A DNA stretch of 64,000 nucleotides from Corallococcus caeni (GTDB taxonomy: Bacteria > Myxococcota > Myxococcia > Myxococcales > Myxococcaceae), in assembly GCF_036245865.1 (NCBI RefSeq), contig NZ_BTTW01000001.1, positions 1-64,000 of the forward strand. The letters are read 5' to 3'. The translations under genes and the position numbers were made by a program. Below, one piece after another: positions 17,268 to 27,834 of this stretch (the stretch's first letter is position 1; each line of letters starts with the position of its first letter). The notes beneath the pieces were generated by a model. The model saw nothing but the letters and a program-made list of their open reading frames with translations. It searched no databases and was not told the DNA's origin.

Positions 17268-18926
17268 CTAGCAGCCCATCTCCACCGCGCCGATGTCCGG
17301 GCCGGCGCCGCAGAAGGGCTGTCCCTGGTCCTGGCCCTTGTCCTGGGCGGCCGCCGACGGGGCGAAGGCCTCCGACACCGTGACGTCACCGCCGTTGGAG
17401 GTGGTGTCCCCCGTGGCGGCCTTGAAGGCGTCCAGGGCCTGGGGCTGGCCGTTCTTCATGAACTGCGTGCTGGCCGGGTAGAGGTTGGAGCCCATCTTGA
17501 GGCCGGGGGCCTGGCCGCCCACGTCCACGCTGACAGGGGCGTCCACGATGTTGTTCTCCACGCGCAGCGACTCCGTGGGGCCGCCCGTGCCGTGGCCCAG
17601 GATGATGCCGGCCTTGGCGCGGGTGACGGTGTTGTTCACCACCACGGTGCCCTTGGAGTTCTCCAGGCGGATGCCCGTGCCTTCGCCGCCGCCCGCGTCG
17701 GTGATGTCGTGCACGCGGTTGCGGCGCACGACGACGGCCTGGGGCACCGGGCCCTCGTGGTTGCCGCCCACGGAGATGCCCTTGGAGGCGTCGTAGATTT
17801 CGTTGTCCTCCACCAGCACGTTGTTGGCGGAGTAGTGGATGACGAGCGCCTCGCCCTTCGCCGTGTCGTTCGCCTGGAACTTGTGCATCCGGTTGTTGCG
17901 GATGACGACGTCGTGGCACGTCTTGATGTCCACGGCGTTCTCCCGGTTGCTGAACAGGTGGTTGTTCTCCACCAGCAGGCCCGTGGCGGGCGGCAGGGTG
18001 CTGAAGCCCTCGGGCCCCAGGCACTGCACGGAGTCACCGGAGACGTCGTGGATGTCGTTGTTGCGCACCGTCACGTCGTAGGACGCGGGCTGCATCACGA
18101 TGCCGTGCGAGTCCTTGTTGCCGGTGTTGCGCACGAAGTCGTGGATGTTGTTGTTCTCGATGGTGGGGCCGCGGGCGTTGTTGAACATGGTGATGCCCGC
18201 GCCGCCGGTGCCGCCGTGGAGCTCCGAGTTGGCCAGCACCGTGCCCTGCACGTCGCCCTCGAAGGTGACGCCGAAGATGGGCTGCGACTGCACGTCGATG
18301 TCGAACCCGTCGATGACCCAGTTCGCGCGGCGCACCTGCACCGCGGCGCCCGAGCCGCTGCCCGGCGTGAGCTTGGGGCGGCCCTCTCCCTGGAGGGTGA
18401 TCTTCGCTTCGGGCGTGCCGGCCCTGGCGTTGTCGCCCAGCACCACGCGCTCGGCGTAGGTGCCCGCGAGCACGCGGATGCGATCGCCAGGGCCAGCCTT
18501 GCCCACCGCCATGGCGATGGTGCGCAGCGGCGCGGCCGCCGTGCCCTGCGCGCCGTCATCTCCCGTCGGCGACACGACCCACTCGTTGGCGGGCGGGGTG
18601 GCGGGGGCTTCCGTCATGACCTTGGCGCTGACGGCGGGCTGGGGACCGGGCTCCGCGATGGGCGCGTGGTCGGCGTGCGCCGGCATCTGCGCGGCGGGCG
18701 TGTTCTCCACCGGCTGCACGCCGATGGGCGGCGCCTGGCCCGGGCTGGTGGGCGTCTTTTCGACCTTGGGGGTGGCCCCCGTGTTCGCCGCGGGGGGCTG
18801 GGCACCGCCGCCGCTCGAGGAACCGCCGGCGCCCCCGCCAGAACCACCGCCGCCGCCACAAGCGGTGAGCCCGAGCGCCAGGGTGCAGGCAGCCAGGGAG
18901 GCCACCAGGGTGTTTCGCGTCTTCAA
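17268..18926 (-). CDS. Parallel beta-helix repeat lipoprotein
   Basis: A 552-residue predicted lipoprotein with lipobox LTAC followed by a poly-Gly/Ser linker, a Pro/Thr-rich spacer and then about 15 right-handed beta-helix rungs of the type IENNNIHDF, VRNNDIHDV, VENNHLFSN, VEDNEIYDA. The C-terminus has a lone Cys. Such helices bind or cleave polysaccharides; no lyase catalytic residues are evident. I place the start at TTG 18926, because GGAGG lies seven bases upstream and the resulting MKTRN signal peptide is ideal. ATG 18950 would add eight residues. Confidence 0.82.
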   Translation of the reverse strand: MKTRNTLVASLAACTLALGLTACGGGGGSGGGAGGSSSGGGAQPPAANTGATPKVEKTPTSPGQAPPIGVQPVENTPAAQMPAHADHAPIAEPGPQPAVSAKVMTEAPATPPANEWVVSPTGDDGAQGTAAAPLRTIAMAVGKAGPGDRIRVLAGTYAERVVLGDNARAGTPEAKITLQGEGRPKLTPGSGSGAAVQVRRANWVIDGFDIDVQSQPIFGVTFEGDVQGTVLANSELHGGTGGAGITMFNNARGPTIENNNIHDFVRNTGNKDSHGIVMQPASYDVTVRNNDIHDVSGDSVQCLGPEGFSTLPPATGLLVENNHLFSNRENAVDIKTCHDVVIRNNRMHKFQANDTAKGEALVIHYSANNVLVEDNEIYDASKGISVGGNHEGPVPQAVVVRRNRVHDITDAGGGEGTGIRLENSKGTVVVNNTVTRAKAGIILGHGTGGPTESLRVENNIVDAPVSVDVGGQAPGLKMGSNLYPASTQFMKNGQPQALDAFKAATGDTTSNGGDVTVSEAFAPSAAAQDKGQDQGQPFCGAGPDIGAVEMGC

Positions 18927-19071
18927 GCCGTTGCCTCCAGGAATTCGCATGAGCAGGAGCAACGCACGGCGTCGGGCGTTCTATTCACTGCCGGTCATCC
19001 ACGCCAGGGCGCCCCGGACTGGGAGGGAGAACCGTGACGCTCGGCCCCGCGGCGGCTACGGTGCCGCCGCC

Positions 19072-20820
19072 GTGTCCAAAGCCGTCCTGCTCCTGACCGC
19101 CCTGCTGCTCGTCTCCTGCGCCACGCCGGCGCCCTCCCCTGCCCCTGGCACCCGAGGGCTGGGCGAGCCGGAGGTCTCCGTCCCGGCCAGCGCCGCCGCG
19201 GACGCGGGCGTGAAGGCCCCCGTGCCCAGCAGTGGCCTGGAGGATCCGCTCACGGCCGGCCTGCCCGGGCCCCAGGACCTGAAGCGCCTGGACTTCCGCA
19301 ACGGCGAGCCGCGCCTCCCCATCAAGCTCATGGAGGGGCGCGACGTTGTGACGTTCTCGCCGCGCGGCCGGATGCGCCTTCGCTTCGGGGGCCCGGGCGA
19401 CAAGATGCTGGACGCGCCCGCGGGCTCGCGCTGGACGGTGCGGGTGACGCAGGGCGAACCCGCGCAGTGGAGCGCGCGGGTGCAGCTGGGCGAGTTCCGC
19501 TTCGCGGACAAGGCGGGGCTCGCGGAGGCGCAGGAGACGTGGCGCGCGCGGGGGCTCGCGGTGCGCACGCACACGCTGGGCTCCGTGTACGGCATCGCGG
19601 GGAAGGTCATCGACAACCGGCGCTACCTCCTGCTGGGGGACGAGGCGCTGACGCCCGCCGCCGCCGCGAAGCAGCAGGCGGAGCTGCTGCACCGCTACGG
19701 CCTGCGCACCACCCTCTTCGAGGAGGTCCGCAAGCCGGCCAGCGCCATCCTGGAGCTGAAGGACGAGAACGACGCCGTGGTGGGCCTGGCGCAGGACCGG
19801 CTGGACGCGGAGACGCCGGACGGCAGCGGCTTCGACGTGCGGCAGGTGGAGTACGGCGTGGGCTACGACTTCCACGCCTTCGAGGACCGCAGCTTCCGGG
19901 GCGCGCTCCAGTTCGCGGTGGACCGGAGCGGCAAGCTCGCGGTGGTGAACGTGGTGGGCCTGGAGGACCTGCTCAAGGGGCTGGTGCCGTCTGAAATCTT
20001 CGCGCGCGCGCACCCGGAGGCGCTCAAGGCGCAGGCCGTCACCGCCCGGGGCGAGGTGCTGGCGAAGGTGGGCATCAAGCACCTGGCGGATCCGTACCTG
20101 CTGTGCTCGGAGCAGCACTGCGCGGTGTACCGGGGCCGCACCGGAGAGGCGGCCAGCACCACCGCCGCGGTGGAGGCCACCCGGGGCCAGGCTCTCTTCA
20201 GCCAGGACGGGCGGCTGGTGGACTCCGTCTACAGCGCCGTGTGCGGCGGCCACACCGAGGACAACGACGTGGTGTGGGGCGGCCCGCCGGACCCCAGCCT
20301 GCGCGGCCGTCCGGACCTGCTGGCGCCCGCGCCGGACGTGCCCGGGCCGTCGAACCTCAGGGCGTGGCTGGCGACGTCGGACGTGCCCGCCGCGTGCAAG
20401 CTGTCCAGCTTCGCGCAGCCGACGAAGTTCCGGTGGGAGAAGCGCTTCACGCAAGGGCAGGTGGACGCGCTCACGGAGAAGCTGGGCGTGGGGGCGGTCC
20501 AGGGGCTCGCCCTGTCCGAGCGCGGGGTTTCCGGGCGTGCCCGGCTGCTCACCGTGTCCGGCACGCAGGGGGCCACCCAGGTGCGCGGGGAGCTGAACAT
20601 CCGGCGGCTCTTCGGGATGCTCAACAGCAGCATGGCCACGGTGGAGGCCGAGCGGGACGCCGAGGGCCGGCTCACCGGATGGCTGTTCCGGGGCGGCGGC
20701 TGGGGCCACGGCGTGGGCATGTGTCAGACAGGCGCCATCGGCCGGGCGGAGGCGGGCCAGGGCTATCCGGAGATCCTTCGCTTCTACTTCAACGGGGCGG
20801 AGGTGGCCCCCATCTACTGA
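19072..20820 (+). CDS. SpoIID/LytB-domain lipoprotein
   Basis: A 582-residue predicted lipoprotein (GTG start at 19072, lipobox LLVSC, C16) with a SpoIID/LytB domain in its second half. The diagnostic segments are HPEALKAQAVTARGEVLAK, SAVCGGHTEDND and GGGWGHGVGMCQTGA. SpoIID proteins are lytic transglycosylases that cut stem-less glycan in sporulating firmicutes; in myxobacteria the role is unknown, but cell-wall remodelling is the natural guess. An SPOR-like region (residues 120-230) may bind peptidoglycan. Confidence 0.86.
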   Translation: MSKAVLLLTALLLVSCATPAPSPAPGTRGLGEPEVSVPASAAADAGVKAPVPSSGLEDPLTAGLPGPQDLKRLDFRNGEPRLPIKLMEGRDVVTFSPRGRMRLRFGGPGDKMLDAPAGSRWTVRVTQGEPAQWSARVQLGEFRFADKAGLAEAQETWRARGLAVRTHTLGSVYGIAGKVIDNRRYLLLGDEALTPAAAAKQQAELLHRYGLRTTLFEEVRKPASAILELKDENDAVVGLAQDRLDAETPDGSGFDVRQVEYGVGYDFHAFEDRSFRGALQFAVDRSGKLAVVNVVGLEDLLKGLVPSEIFARAHPEALKAQAVTARGEVLAKVGIKHLADPYLLCSEQHCAVYRGRTGEAASTTAAVEATRGQALFSQDGRLVDSVYSAVCGGHTEDNDVVWGGPPDPSLRGRPDLLAPAPDVPGPSNLRAWLATSDVPAACKLSSFAQPTKFRWEKRFTQGQVDALTEKLGVGAVQGLALSERGVSGRARLLTVSGTQGATQVRGELNIRRLFGMLNSSMATVEAERDAEGRLTGWLFRGGGWGHGVGMCQTGAIGRAEAGQGYPEILRFYFNGAEVAPIY

Positions 20821-20939
20821 AGTCCAGGGAACAATTCGCGCGCACCCGCTGACGGGCTCGTGAATCTCTTTGATGTCCCGCGTGTTACGGGCCGCACGTT
20901 CGGGACTGAAGAAGCGGTCCGGAGGTTTATCATCAGGCC

Positions 20940-22184
20940 GTGGGCACGGGTTCCTCGACAGACTGGCGTCAGCGGCGCGCGCGGAAGCAGCGCGCCCCCC
21001 TGCGCTATCTGGTGGCGGGCATCCTGGCGCTCCTGGCCCAGGCCGCCTTCGTGGGCTTCGTGCTCCTGGTGTCCGTCATCCAGGGCAGCCTCCCGCATGA
21101 GAAGCGCCCCGCGCGGCCCACGTCCGTGGCGGTGAGGCCGCTCACGTCGGAGCAGTGGGCGAAGAACCGGGGGACGGTGGCACAGCAGCAGACGAAGCCC
21201 CGCCCCACGGAGAAGCGCGAGCCGAAGGAAGAGAAGAAGCCGGACGAGACGAAGCCCCAGGGCCAGGTGGTGGACGTGGCGCCGGGGAATGATCAGCAGT
21301 CCCCGGACGCGAAGTACCTGGCCGAGCACAACAACACGGTGGAGAAGGAGACGCGCGCGAAGGACCAGACGGCCTTCTACCGCAACGCCATGCCCCAGCG
21401 GACCGCGCCCCAGAAGCAGGAGGGCGCGCAGCAGGAGCAGGTGCAGCCTCCGCGCGTGTCGGGCAACAACGGCCAGGGCGCGGACGACCGGCCCCAGTCC
21501 CAGGGCGGCAAGAAGCCCGTCTTCGAGATGCCGGAGACGCGCCGCAAGCAGGAGATCGCCATGAAGACGGATCCGCGCGAGCGCGGCCCGGGCATGGCGG
21601 TGAACAACCAGTCGGAGAGCGAGGCCACGCAGGGCAACGCGAAGCGCCTGCGCATCCAGCCCGGCGAGGGTGAAAACAGCGAGCAGGAGGGCTCCACGGG
21701 CCGCACCGGCTCCCCGGGCCTGGCCACGCTGATGCCGTCGCAGGCGGCCATGGACAAGGTGGTGGGCGCGGCGCCCAACGACATGCTCCAGGACCAGGAG
21801 GAGGGCGACGGCACCTTCCTCAACACGCGCGAGTGGAAGTACGCCAGCTTCTTCAACCGCGTGAAGCAGAGCGTGGGCATGCACTGGAACCCCAACGAGC
21901 AGCTGCGCATGCGCGACCCGACGGGGAACATCTACTCCGGGCGCGACCGCCAGACGCTGCTCACCATCACCCTGGACGAGCGCGGCGCGGTGAAGGACAT
22001 CCAGGTGGAGAAGAGCAGCGGCCTGGACTTCCTGGACATGGAGGCCGTGGCCTCCTTCAAGCGCGCGCAGCCCTTCCCCAACCCGCCCTCCGGACTCTTG
22101 AGCCAGGACGCGACGGTGCGCTTCCAGTTCGGCTTCTTCCTGGAGATGGGCGGGGGCCCCCGGATGCGGCTGTTCCGACAGTAG
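20940..22184 (+). CDS. TonB-family / energy-transducer protein
   Basis: A 414-residue inner-membrane protein: a cytoplasmic basic stretch (RQRRARKQR), one transmembrane helix (LVAGILALLAQAAFVGFVLL), a long periplasmic linker rich in Gln, Lys, Glu and Pro, and a C-terminal TonB domain (TLLTITLDERGAVKDIQVEK and the ASFKRAQPFPNPP loop). It would couple proton-motive force to an outer-membrane receptor or gliding/secretion partner. Start GTG 20940. No exbB/exbD homologues lie in the window. Confidence 0.82.
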   Translation: MGTGSSTDWRQRRARKQRAPLRYLVAGILALLAQAAFVGFVLLVSVIQGSLPHEKRPARPTSVAVRPLTSEQWAKNRGTVAQQQTKPRPTEKREPKEEKKPDETKPQGQVVDVAPGNDQQSPDAKYLAEHNNTVEKETRAKDQTAFYRNAMPQRTAPQKQEGAQQEQVQPPRVSGNNGQGADDRPQSQGGKKPVFEMPETRRKQEIAMKTDPRERGPGMAVNNQSESEATQGNAKRLRIQPGEGENSEQEGSTGRTGSPGLATLMPSQAAMDKVVGAAPNDMLQDQEEGDGTFLNTREWKYASFFNRVKQSVGMHWNPNEQLRMRDPTGNIYSGRDRQTLLTITLDERGAVKDIQVEKSSGLDFLDMEAVASFKRAQPFPNPPSGLLSQDATVRFQFGFFLEMGGGPRMRLFRQ

Positions 22185-22235
22185 GCGCCACGGAGCCCTC
22201 GCGATGGGCGGCATGAGGCACTACCCTGCCCCACC

Positions 22236-23135
22236 GTGGAAGCCCCCCTCGTCGACCGCAGCGCCGCGCTCCAGGAGCGCAACCGGAAGGTCCGCTTCGT
22301 CCTGCTGGCCATCCTCGTGGCCAACTGGGTGGTGGCCGTCGCGAAGCTCGTCTTCGGCCTCATGGCCCAGTCCGCGTCGGTGACGGCGGACGGGCTGCAC
22401 TCGTTCATTGACGGCGGCTCCAACGTGCTGGGGCTCGTCGCCATGGGCGTCGCGTCGCGGCCGGCGGACGCGGACCACCCCTACGGCCACGGCAAATTCG
22501 AAGCGCTCGCGTCGCTGGGCATCGGCGCGATGATTGGCGTGGGCATGCTGGAGCTGGGGCGCATGGCGTTCGACTCGCTCCTGCACGACAAGCACCCCAC
22601 GGTGTCCGTGACGATGGCGGCGGTGATGGTCCTCACGCTCGTCATCAACCTGGCCGTCACCCGCGTGGAGCGGCACTACGGGCAGAAGTACAAGAGCTCG
22701 CTGCTGCTCGCGGACGCGCAGCACACGCTGTCGGACGTGTTCGTGACCATCGCGGTGCTCATCTCCATCGGCCTGGTGGCGCTGGGCTTCCCCCGCGCGG
22801 ACGGGCTGGTGGCGCTGGCCGTGATGCTCTTCGTCGCGTGGGTGGCCTACGGCATCGTCCGGCAGGCGGTGGGCATCCTCTCCGACACCGCGCGCCTGGA
22901 CCCGGCGCAGGTGTCCCAGCGCACGCTGGCGGTGGCCGGCGTGCGCTCGTGCCGCGACGTGCGCAGCCGGGGCATGGAGGAGAGCGTCTACGTGGACCTG
23001 AAGATCGAGGTCGACCCGCAGCTCACCACCGCGCAGGCCCACGAGGTCGCGGACAAGGTGGAGCAGACGCTGCACGACGCCTACCCCCAGGTGGTGGACG
23101 TGGTGGTGCACGTGGAGCCCGCGAAGGCCCGCTAG
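22236..23135 (+). CDS. Cation diffusion facilitator transporter
   Basis: A 299-residue CDF metal/proton antiporter with about six transmembrane helices followed by a cytoplasmic ferredoxin-like domain. Signature: DGLHSFIDGGSNVLG in helix 2, DHPYGHGKFEALAS between helices 2 and 3, and LLADAQHTLSDVFVT in helix 5 with the H-x3-D metal site. Likely exports Zn, Fe, Mn or Co; the exact ion is not readable. GTG 22236 is the start. It converges with gcvP. Confidence 0.9.
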   Translation: MEAPLVDRSAALQERNRKVRFVLLAILVANWVVAVAKLVFGLMAQSASVTADGLHSFIDGGSNVLGLVAMGVASRPADADHPYGHGKFEALASLGIGAMIGVGMLELGRMAFDSLLHDKHPTVSVTMAAVMVLTLVINLAVTRVERHYGQKYKSSLLLADAQHTLSDVFVTIAVLISIGLVALGFPRADGLVALAVMLFVAWVAYGIVRQAVGILSDTARLDPAQVSQRTLAVAGVRSCRDVRSRGMEESVYVDLKIEVDPQLTTAQAHEVADKVEQTLHDAYPQVVDVVVHVEPAKAR

Positions 23136-23143
23136 AAACACGA

Positions 23144-23175
23144 GGGCCGCCTTCCGATGCGCTGGAAGACGGCCC
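23144..23175. terminator. Hairpin between the CDF gene and gcvP
   Basis: GGGCCGCCTTCC (23144-23155) pairs with GGAAGACGGCCC (23164-23175) with one mismatch and an 8-base loop, at the convergent ends of two genes. There is no clear T-run, so its role as terminator is inferred from position. Confidence 0.5.
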
Positions 23176-23204
23176 CGGTGACTGCTGCTGGCGAAGACGC
23201 CGCC

Positions 23205-26108
23205 TTAAGCGACCTTCTGCTCGGGCGTGTCGTAGTCCTCGATGGGCGGGCACGAGCACACGAGCTTCCGGTCCCCGAGCACGTTGTTCAGGCGTCCCAC
23301 GGACGGCCAGAACTTGTTGTCACGCACCCACGCCGTGGGGAACACGGCCTGCTCACGGGTGTACGGGCGGTTCCACTCCGGCGCGGTGAGGGTGCGCGCG
23401 GTGTGCGGCGCGTTCTTCAGGACGTTGTTGTCCTTGGGCGCGCGGCCCTCCTCCACGTCGCGGATCTCCTGGCGGATGGCGATCATCGCGTCGCAGAAGC
23501 GGTCCAGCTCCGCCTTGGACTCGGACTCCGTGGGCTCGATCATCAGCGTGCCCGCCACCGGGAACGACACGGTGGGCGCGTGGAAGCCGTAGTCCATCAG
23601 GCGCTTGGCCACGTCCTCCACCTCCACGCCCGCGGTCTTCTTGAGCGGGCGCAGGTCCACGATGCACTCGTGGGCCACCCGGCCGCGCTTGCCCCGGTAG
23701 AGCACCGGGTAGTGCGGCTGGAGCCGCTCCGCGACGTAGTTGGCGTTGAGGATGGCCAGCTTCGTGGCCTGCGTCAGGCCCTCGCCGCCCATCATCTGCA
23801 CGTACATCCAGGAGATGAGCAGGATGCTGGCGCTGCCCCACGGCGCCGCGGAGATGGCGCCGATGGCCTCCGCCCCGCCCGTCTGGATGACCGGGTGTCC
23901 GGGGAGGAACTTCACCAGGTGGGGCGCCACGCAGATGGGGCCCATGCCCGGGCCGCCACCGCCGTGCGGGATGCAGAACGTCTTGTGCAGGTTGATGTGG
24001 CAGACGTCCGCGCCCACCAGCCCCGGCGCGGTGAGGCCCACCTGCGCGTTGAGGTTGGCGCCGTCCATGTACACCTGGCCGCCGCGCTCGTGGATGGTGG
24101 AGCAGATCTCGCGGATCTCCTCCTCGAACACGCCGTGCGTGGACGGGTACGTCACCATCAGCGCGGCGAGCTTGTCCTTGTGCTCGTCCGCCTTGGCGCG
24201 CAGGTCACCCAGGTCGATGTTGCCGTTCTCGTCGCACTTGGTGACGACGACACGGTAGCCGGCCATCACCGCGGAGGCCGGGTTGGTGCCGTGCGCGGAG
24301 GACGGGATGAGGCACACGTCGCGGTGCCCCTGCCCGCGCGCCTGGTGGTAGGCGCGGATGACGAGCAGGCCCGCGTACTCACCCTGGCTGCCCGCGTTGG
24401 GCTGCAGCGAGCACCCGGCGAAGCCCGTGACCTGAGACAGCGCGTGCTCCAGCTGCTCGAAGATGACCTTGTAGCCGGCCGCCTGCGACGTGGGCGCGAA
24501 CGGGTGCAGCTTGCTGAACTGGGGCCACGTCACCGGGATCATCTCCGCGGTGGCGTTGAGCTTCATGGTGCAGCTGCCCAGCGGAATCATGGAGTGCGTG
24601 AGGGACAGGTCCTTCGCCTCCAGCCGGCGCACGTACCGCAGCATCTCCGTCTCGGAGTGGTAGCGGTTGAAGACCGGGTGCGTGAGGTACGCGCTCTGGC
24701 GGCGCAGCTCGGGGGCGAGCGGGCTCTCCAGGTTCGCGGCCACCTCGTCCAGGTTCACCGGGGCCGCGGACTTGTTCGCGCCCTGGATGAAGGCCGCGAG
24801 GATGTCCTCCACGTCCTTGGCGCGCGTCGTCTCGTCCAGCGCCAGGCCCAGCGTCTTCTCGTCGATGCGACGGAAGTTCATCTTCAACGCTTCGGCGGCG
24901 GCCAGCACGCCCCTGACCTGGGGAGGCGTCAGCTCCACGCGCAGCGTGTCGAAGAACTGATCATGCTTCGGCTTGAAGCCCAGCTTCGCCAGGCCCCGCG
25001 ACAGCACCACCGTGAGCCCGTGCACGCGCTCCGCGATGGCCTTGAGCCCCTCCGGCCCGTGGTAGACGGCGTACATGCCGGCCATCACGGCCAGGAGCAC
25101 CTGCGCGGTGCAGATGTTGCTCGTGGCCTTCTCGCGGCGGATGTGCTGCTCGCGCGTCTGCAGCGCCATGCGCAGCGCGGGCCGGCCCTGCGCGTCCTCG
25201 GACACGCCGATGAGGCGGCCCGGCATCACGCGGGTGTAGGCGTTCTTCGTGGCGAAGAAGGCGGCGTGCGGGCCGCCGTAGCCCAGCGGCACGCCGAAGC
25301 GCTGCGCGCTGCCCACCACCGCGTCCGCGCCGAACTCGCCCGGGGGCGTGAGCAGCGTGAGGCCGAGCAGGTCCGCCGCGACGACGAACAGGCCGCCCGC
25401 CGCGTGCACCTTCTCACCGAAGGCGCGGTAGTCGTGCACCACGCCGTCCGTCGCCGGGTACTGCACCAGCGCGCCGAAGAACTTCTTCTGGGCCAGGTCC
25501 ACCGTGCGGTGGTCGCCCACGACGACCTCCACGCCCAGCGGGATGGCGCGCGTGCGCACCACGTCCACCGTCTGCGGGTGGCAGCTGTCGGAGACGAAGA
25601 ACGCGCCGCCGGTGCCGTCGCCCTTGGCGTGCATGGCCAGCGCCATGGCCTCCGCCGCGGCGGTGCCCTCGTCGAGCAGGGAGGCGTTGGCCACCTCCAT
25701 GCCGGTGAGGTCCGTCACCATCGTCTGGAAGTTGAGCAGCGCCTCCAGCCGGCCCTGGGCGATCTCCGCCTGGTAGGGCGTGTACTGGGTGTACCAGCCC
25801 GGGTTCTGGAAGATGTTGCGCAGGATGACGTTGGGGACGTGGGTGTCGCTGTAGCCCATGCCGATGAAGGACCGGAACACCTGGTTCTTCGCCGCGATGG
25901 CCTCCAGCTGCGCCAGCACCTCGTTCTCGCCGCGTCCGGCGGGCAGGCGCAGGGGCTCCTGGGAGCGGATGGCGGGGGGCACCGCGCTCTCGATGAAGGC
26001 ATCGAGCGAGGTGACGCCCAGCGTGGACAGCATCTGCTTCACTTCAGGGGTCTCCGGGCCGATGTGCCGGCCGGCGAAGGACTCCTGGTACTTCCAGTTG
26101 AGGGACAT
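23205..26108 (-). CDS. gcvP: Glycine dehydrogenase (aminomethyl-transferring), P-protein
   Basis: The PLP-dependent P-protein of the glycine cleavage system: decarboxylates glycine and passes the aminomethyl group to the lipoamide of GcvH. It is a full-length single-chain type of 967 residues with the two halves fused; the PLP lysine is in [17 protein letters not shown], and the N-terminal FAGRHIGP and SYIGMGY-like (FIGMGYSDT) motifs are present. ATG 26108 fits the family start. Third gene after gcvT and gcvH. Confidence 0.97.
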   Translation of the reverse strand: MSLNWKYQESFAGRHIGPETPEVKQMLSTLGVTSLDAFIESAVPPAIRSQEPLRLPAGRGENEVLAQLEAIAAKNQVFRSFIGMGYSDTHVPNVILRNIFQNPGWYTQYTPYQAEIAQGRLEALLNFQTMVTDLTGMEVANASLLDEGTAAAEAMALAMHAKGDGTGGAFFVSDSCHPQTVDVVRTRAIPLGVEVVVGDHRTVDLAQKKFFGALVQYPATDGVVHDYRAFGEKVHAAGGLFVVAADLLGLTLLTPPGEFGADAVVGSAQRFGVPLGYGGPHAAFFATKNAYTRVMPGRLIGVSEDAQGRPALRMALQTREQHIRREKATSNICTAQVLLAVMAGMYAVYHGPEGLKAIAERVHGLTVVLSRGLAKLGFKPKHDQFFDTLRVELTPPQVRGVLAAAEALKMNFRRIDEKTLGLALDETTRAKDVEDILAAFIQGANKSAAPVNLDEVAANLESPLAPELRRQSAYLTHPVFNRYHSETEMLRYVRRLEAKDLSLTHSMIPLGSCTMKLNATAEMIPVTWPQFSKLHPFAPTSQAAGYKVIFEQLEHALSQVTGFAGCSLQPNAGSQGEYAGLLVIRAYHQARGQGHRDVCLIPSSAHGTNPASAVMAGYRVVVTKCDENGNIDLGDLRAKADEHKDKLAALMVTYPSTHGVFEEEIREICSTIHERGGQVYMDGANLNAQVGLTAPGLVGADVCHINLHKTFCIPHGGGGPGMGPICVAPHLVKFLPGHPVIQTGGAEAIGAISAAPWGSASILLISWMYVQMMGGEGLTQATKLAILNANYVAERLQPHYPVLYRGKRGRVAHECIVDLRPLKKTAGVEVEDVAKRLMDYGFHAPTVSFPVAGTLMIEPTESESKAELDRFCDAMIAIRQEIRDVEEGRAPKDNNVLKNAPHTARTLTAPEWNRPYTREQAVFPTAWVRDNKFWPSVGRLNNVLGDRKLVCSCPPIEDYDTPEQKVA

Positions 26109-26220
26109 GGTCGGAAGGGCTCGCGTGAGGTGCGTCAAGAAGGTCGGCGTCCGAGCGGGCTCGGCGCCCCGTGGAGCGTCTCTAACAACCGGGGCGCCCG
26201 ACTTCTTGCGCGCGCGGTGG

Positions 26221-26604
26221 CTACTTGGTGAGCGGCTCGTAGGCGGCGGCGTCCAGGAGCTTGCCCACCTGGCTGGCGTCCGAGGGCTCGACCTCCACGA
26301 TCCACCCCTGCCCGTACGGGTCGGAGTTGATGAGGGACGGGTTGCCCGTGAGCTCGTCGTTCACCTTCACGACGGTGCCGGAGATGGGTGCGAAGAGGTC
26401 CGACACGGCCTTGGTGGACTCGATGACGCCGAAGTTCTTGCCCTCGGTGATGGTGGCGCCCAGCTTCGGCAGCTCCACGTACACCACGTCACCCAGCGAC
26501 TCCTGGGCGTGGGCCGTGACGCCCACCACGATGGTCTTGCCCGTGATGCGGGCCCACTCGTGCTCCTTCGTGTACTTCAGGTCCTGCGGGATGTTGTCAG
26601 ACAT
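26221..26604 (-). CDS. gcvH: Glycine cleavage system H protein
   Basis: Lipoyl carrier protein of 127 residues that shuttles the aminomethyl group between the P, T and L proteins. The lipoylation site is the Lys in the [12 protein letters not shown] motif. Start ATG 26604 has GAGGAG upstream. It lies 38 bases after gcvT and 112 before gcvP; the L protein is not in the window and is presumably shared with other complexes. Confidence 0.96.
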   Translation of the reverse strand: MSDNIPQDLKYTKEHEWARITGKTIVVGVTAHAQESLGDVVYVELPKLGATITEGKNFGVIESTKAVSDLFAPISGTVVKVNDELTGNPSLINSDPYGQGWIVEVEPSDASQVGKLLDAAAYEPLTK

Positions 26605-26642
26605 GGAGGCGGCTCCTCGCAACGGGTGCGAACGGGAGGGAA

Positions 26643-27728
26643 TCAGGACTTCTTGAGGAAGGGGGTCTTCACGACGACCGCGGGCACGGCGCGGCCGCGG
26701 ATCTCCACGTCGAAGGTGGAGCCTTCGGTGGCGAGCGCTGTGGGCACGTAGCCCATGCCGATGGGCTTCTTCACCGTGGGGCCCTGCGTGCCGCTCGTCA
26801 CCTCGCCCACGCGAACGCCGTCCTTGAGGATGGGGTAGCCGTGGCGCGGGATGCCGGCGCCGGTGAGCTCGAAGCCCACGAGCTTGCGAGGCACGCCCGC
26901 GGCCTTCTGCGCCACGAGCGCGTCCTTGCCGATGAAGCCGCCCGCCTTGTCCAGCTTGACGATCCAGCCCAGGCCCGCCTCCAGGGCGGTGTGCGCGTCG
27001 TCGATGTCGTTGCCGTAGAGCGCGTACTTCATCTCCGTGCGCAGCGAGTCGCGGGCGCCCAGGCCGCAGGGCTTCACCCCGTCCGGCTGCCCGGCCTCCA
27101 GGAGCGCGTCCCAGAGCTTCACGGCGTCGTCGCTGGCGCAGTACAGCTCGAAGCCGTCCTCGCCGGTGTAGCCCGTGCGGGAGATGATGGACTTCACGCC
27201 GGCCACCTCCCCTTCCGTGAAGCGGTAGGTGCCCACCTTGGACAGGTCCGCCTTCGTCAGGCGCTGCACCAGCCCCACGGCCTTGGGGCCCTGGACGGCG
27301 ATCTGCGCGTACTCATCCCCGCGGTCCACGGGGGTGACGCCTTCCGCGCGCGCCTTCATCCAGGCGAAGTCCTTCTCGCGGTTGCTGGAGTTGACGCAGA
27401 TGAGGATGCGCTCGGGGCTGAAGCGGTAGGCGACGACGTCGTCCACGAAGCCGCCCAGGTCGTTGAGCAGGCCCGCGTATACGGCCTGGCCGTCCTGGCA
27501 GCGGGCCAGGTCGTTGGAGATGAGCCGGTTCACCGTCTCCAGCGCGCCGGGGCCGGAGAACTCAATCTCCCCCATGTGGGAGACGTCGAACAGGCCGACG
27601 GCGGTGCGCACGGCCTCGTGCTCGGCGATGACGGAGGAGTACTGCACCGGCATGTCCCAGCCGACGAAGTCGACCATCCGGGCCCCCAGCTTGCGGTGGG
27701 CCTCGTTGAGGGGCGTACGCCGGGTCAT
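26643..27728 (-). CDS. gcvT: Aminomethyltransferase, T-protein
   Basis: Transfers the methylene group from H-protein to tetrahydrofolate, releasing ammonia; 361 residues, the usual length. Family motifs include [10 protein letters not shown], the [12 protein letters not shown] loop and [11 protein letters not shown]. The start at ATG 27728 is chosen because GGAG lies five to eight bases upstream; ATG 27740 in the same frame has no ribosome site. First gene of gcvTHP. Confidence 0.95.
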   Translation of the reverse strand: MTRRTPLNEAHRKLGARMVDFVGWDMPVQYSSVIAEHEAVRTAVGLFDVSHMGEIEFSGPGALETVNRLISNDLARCQDGQAVYAGLLNDLGGFVDDVVAYRFSPERILICVNSSNREKDFAWMKARAEGVTPVDRGDEYAQIAVQGPKAVGLVQRLTKADLSKVGTYRFTEGEVAGVKSIISRTGYTGEDGFELYCASDDAVKLWDALLEAGQPDGVKPCGLGARDSLRTEMKYALYGNDIDDAHTALEAGLGWIVKLDKAGGFIGKDALVAQKAAGVPRKLVGFELTGAGIPRHGYPILKDGVRVGEVTSGTQGPTVKKPIGMGYVPTALATEGSTFDVEIRGRAVPAVVVKTPFLKKS

Positions 27729-27773
27729 TGACTTCTCCATGGGCAGAAAAAGGGGGGTGGCGAAACGGCGCGG

Positions 27774-27801
27774 ACTATAGCGGCGCACCTTCTCCGATCA
27801 A
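27774..27801 (-). promoter_or_regulatory. Putative promoter of gcvTHP
   Basis: On the minus strand TTGATC (27796-27801) and TATAGT (27774-27779) are 16 bases apart, about 45 bases upstream of gcvT. The same short intergenic region must also hold the metF promoter, which I cannot pinpoint. Confidence 0.55.
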
Positions 27802-27834
27802 GGCCGACGCGGAAGGGACTAAACTCCTCCCGAC

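Noticed and set aside
27729-27834. Glycine or SAM riboswitch between gcvT and metF
   Set aside because: The gap is only 106 bases and shared by two divergent promoters; no aptamer-like helices or conserved cores are visible.
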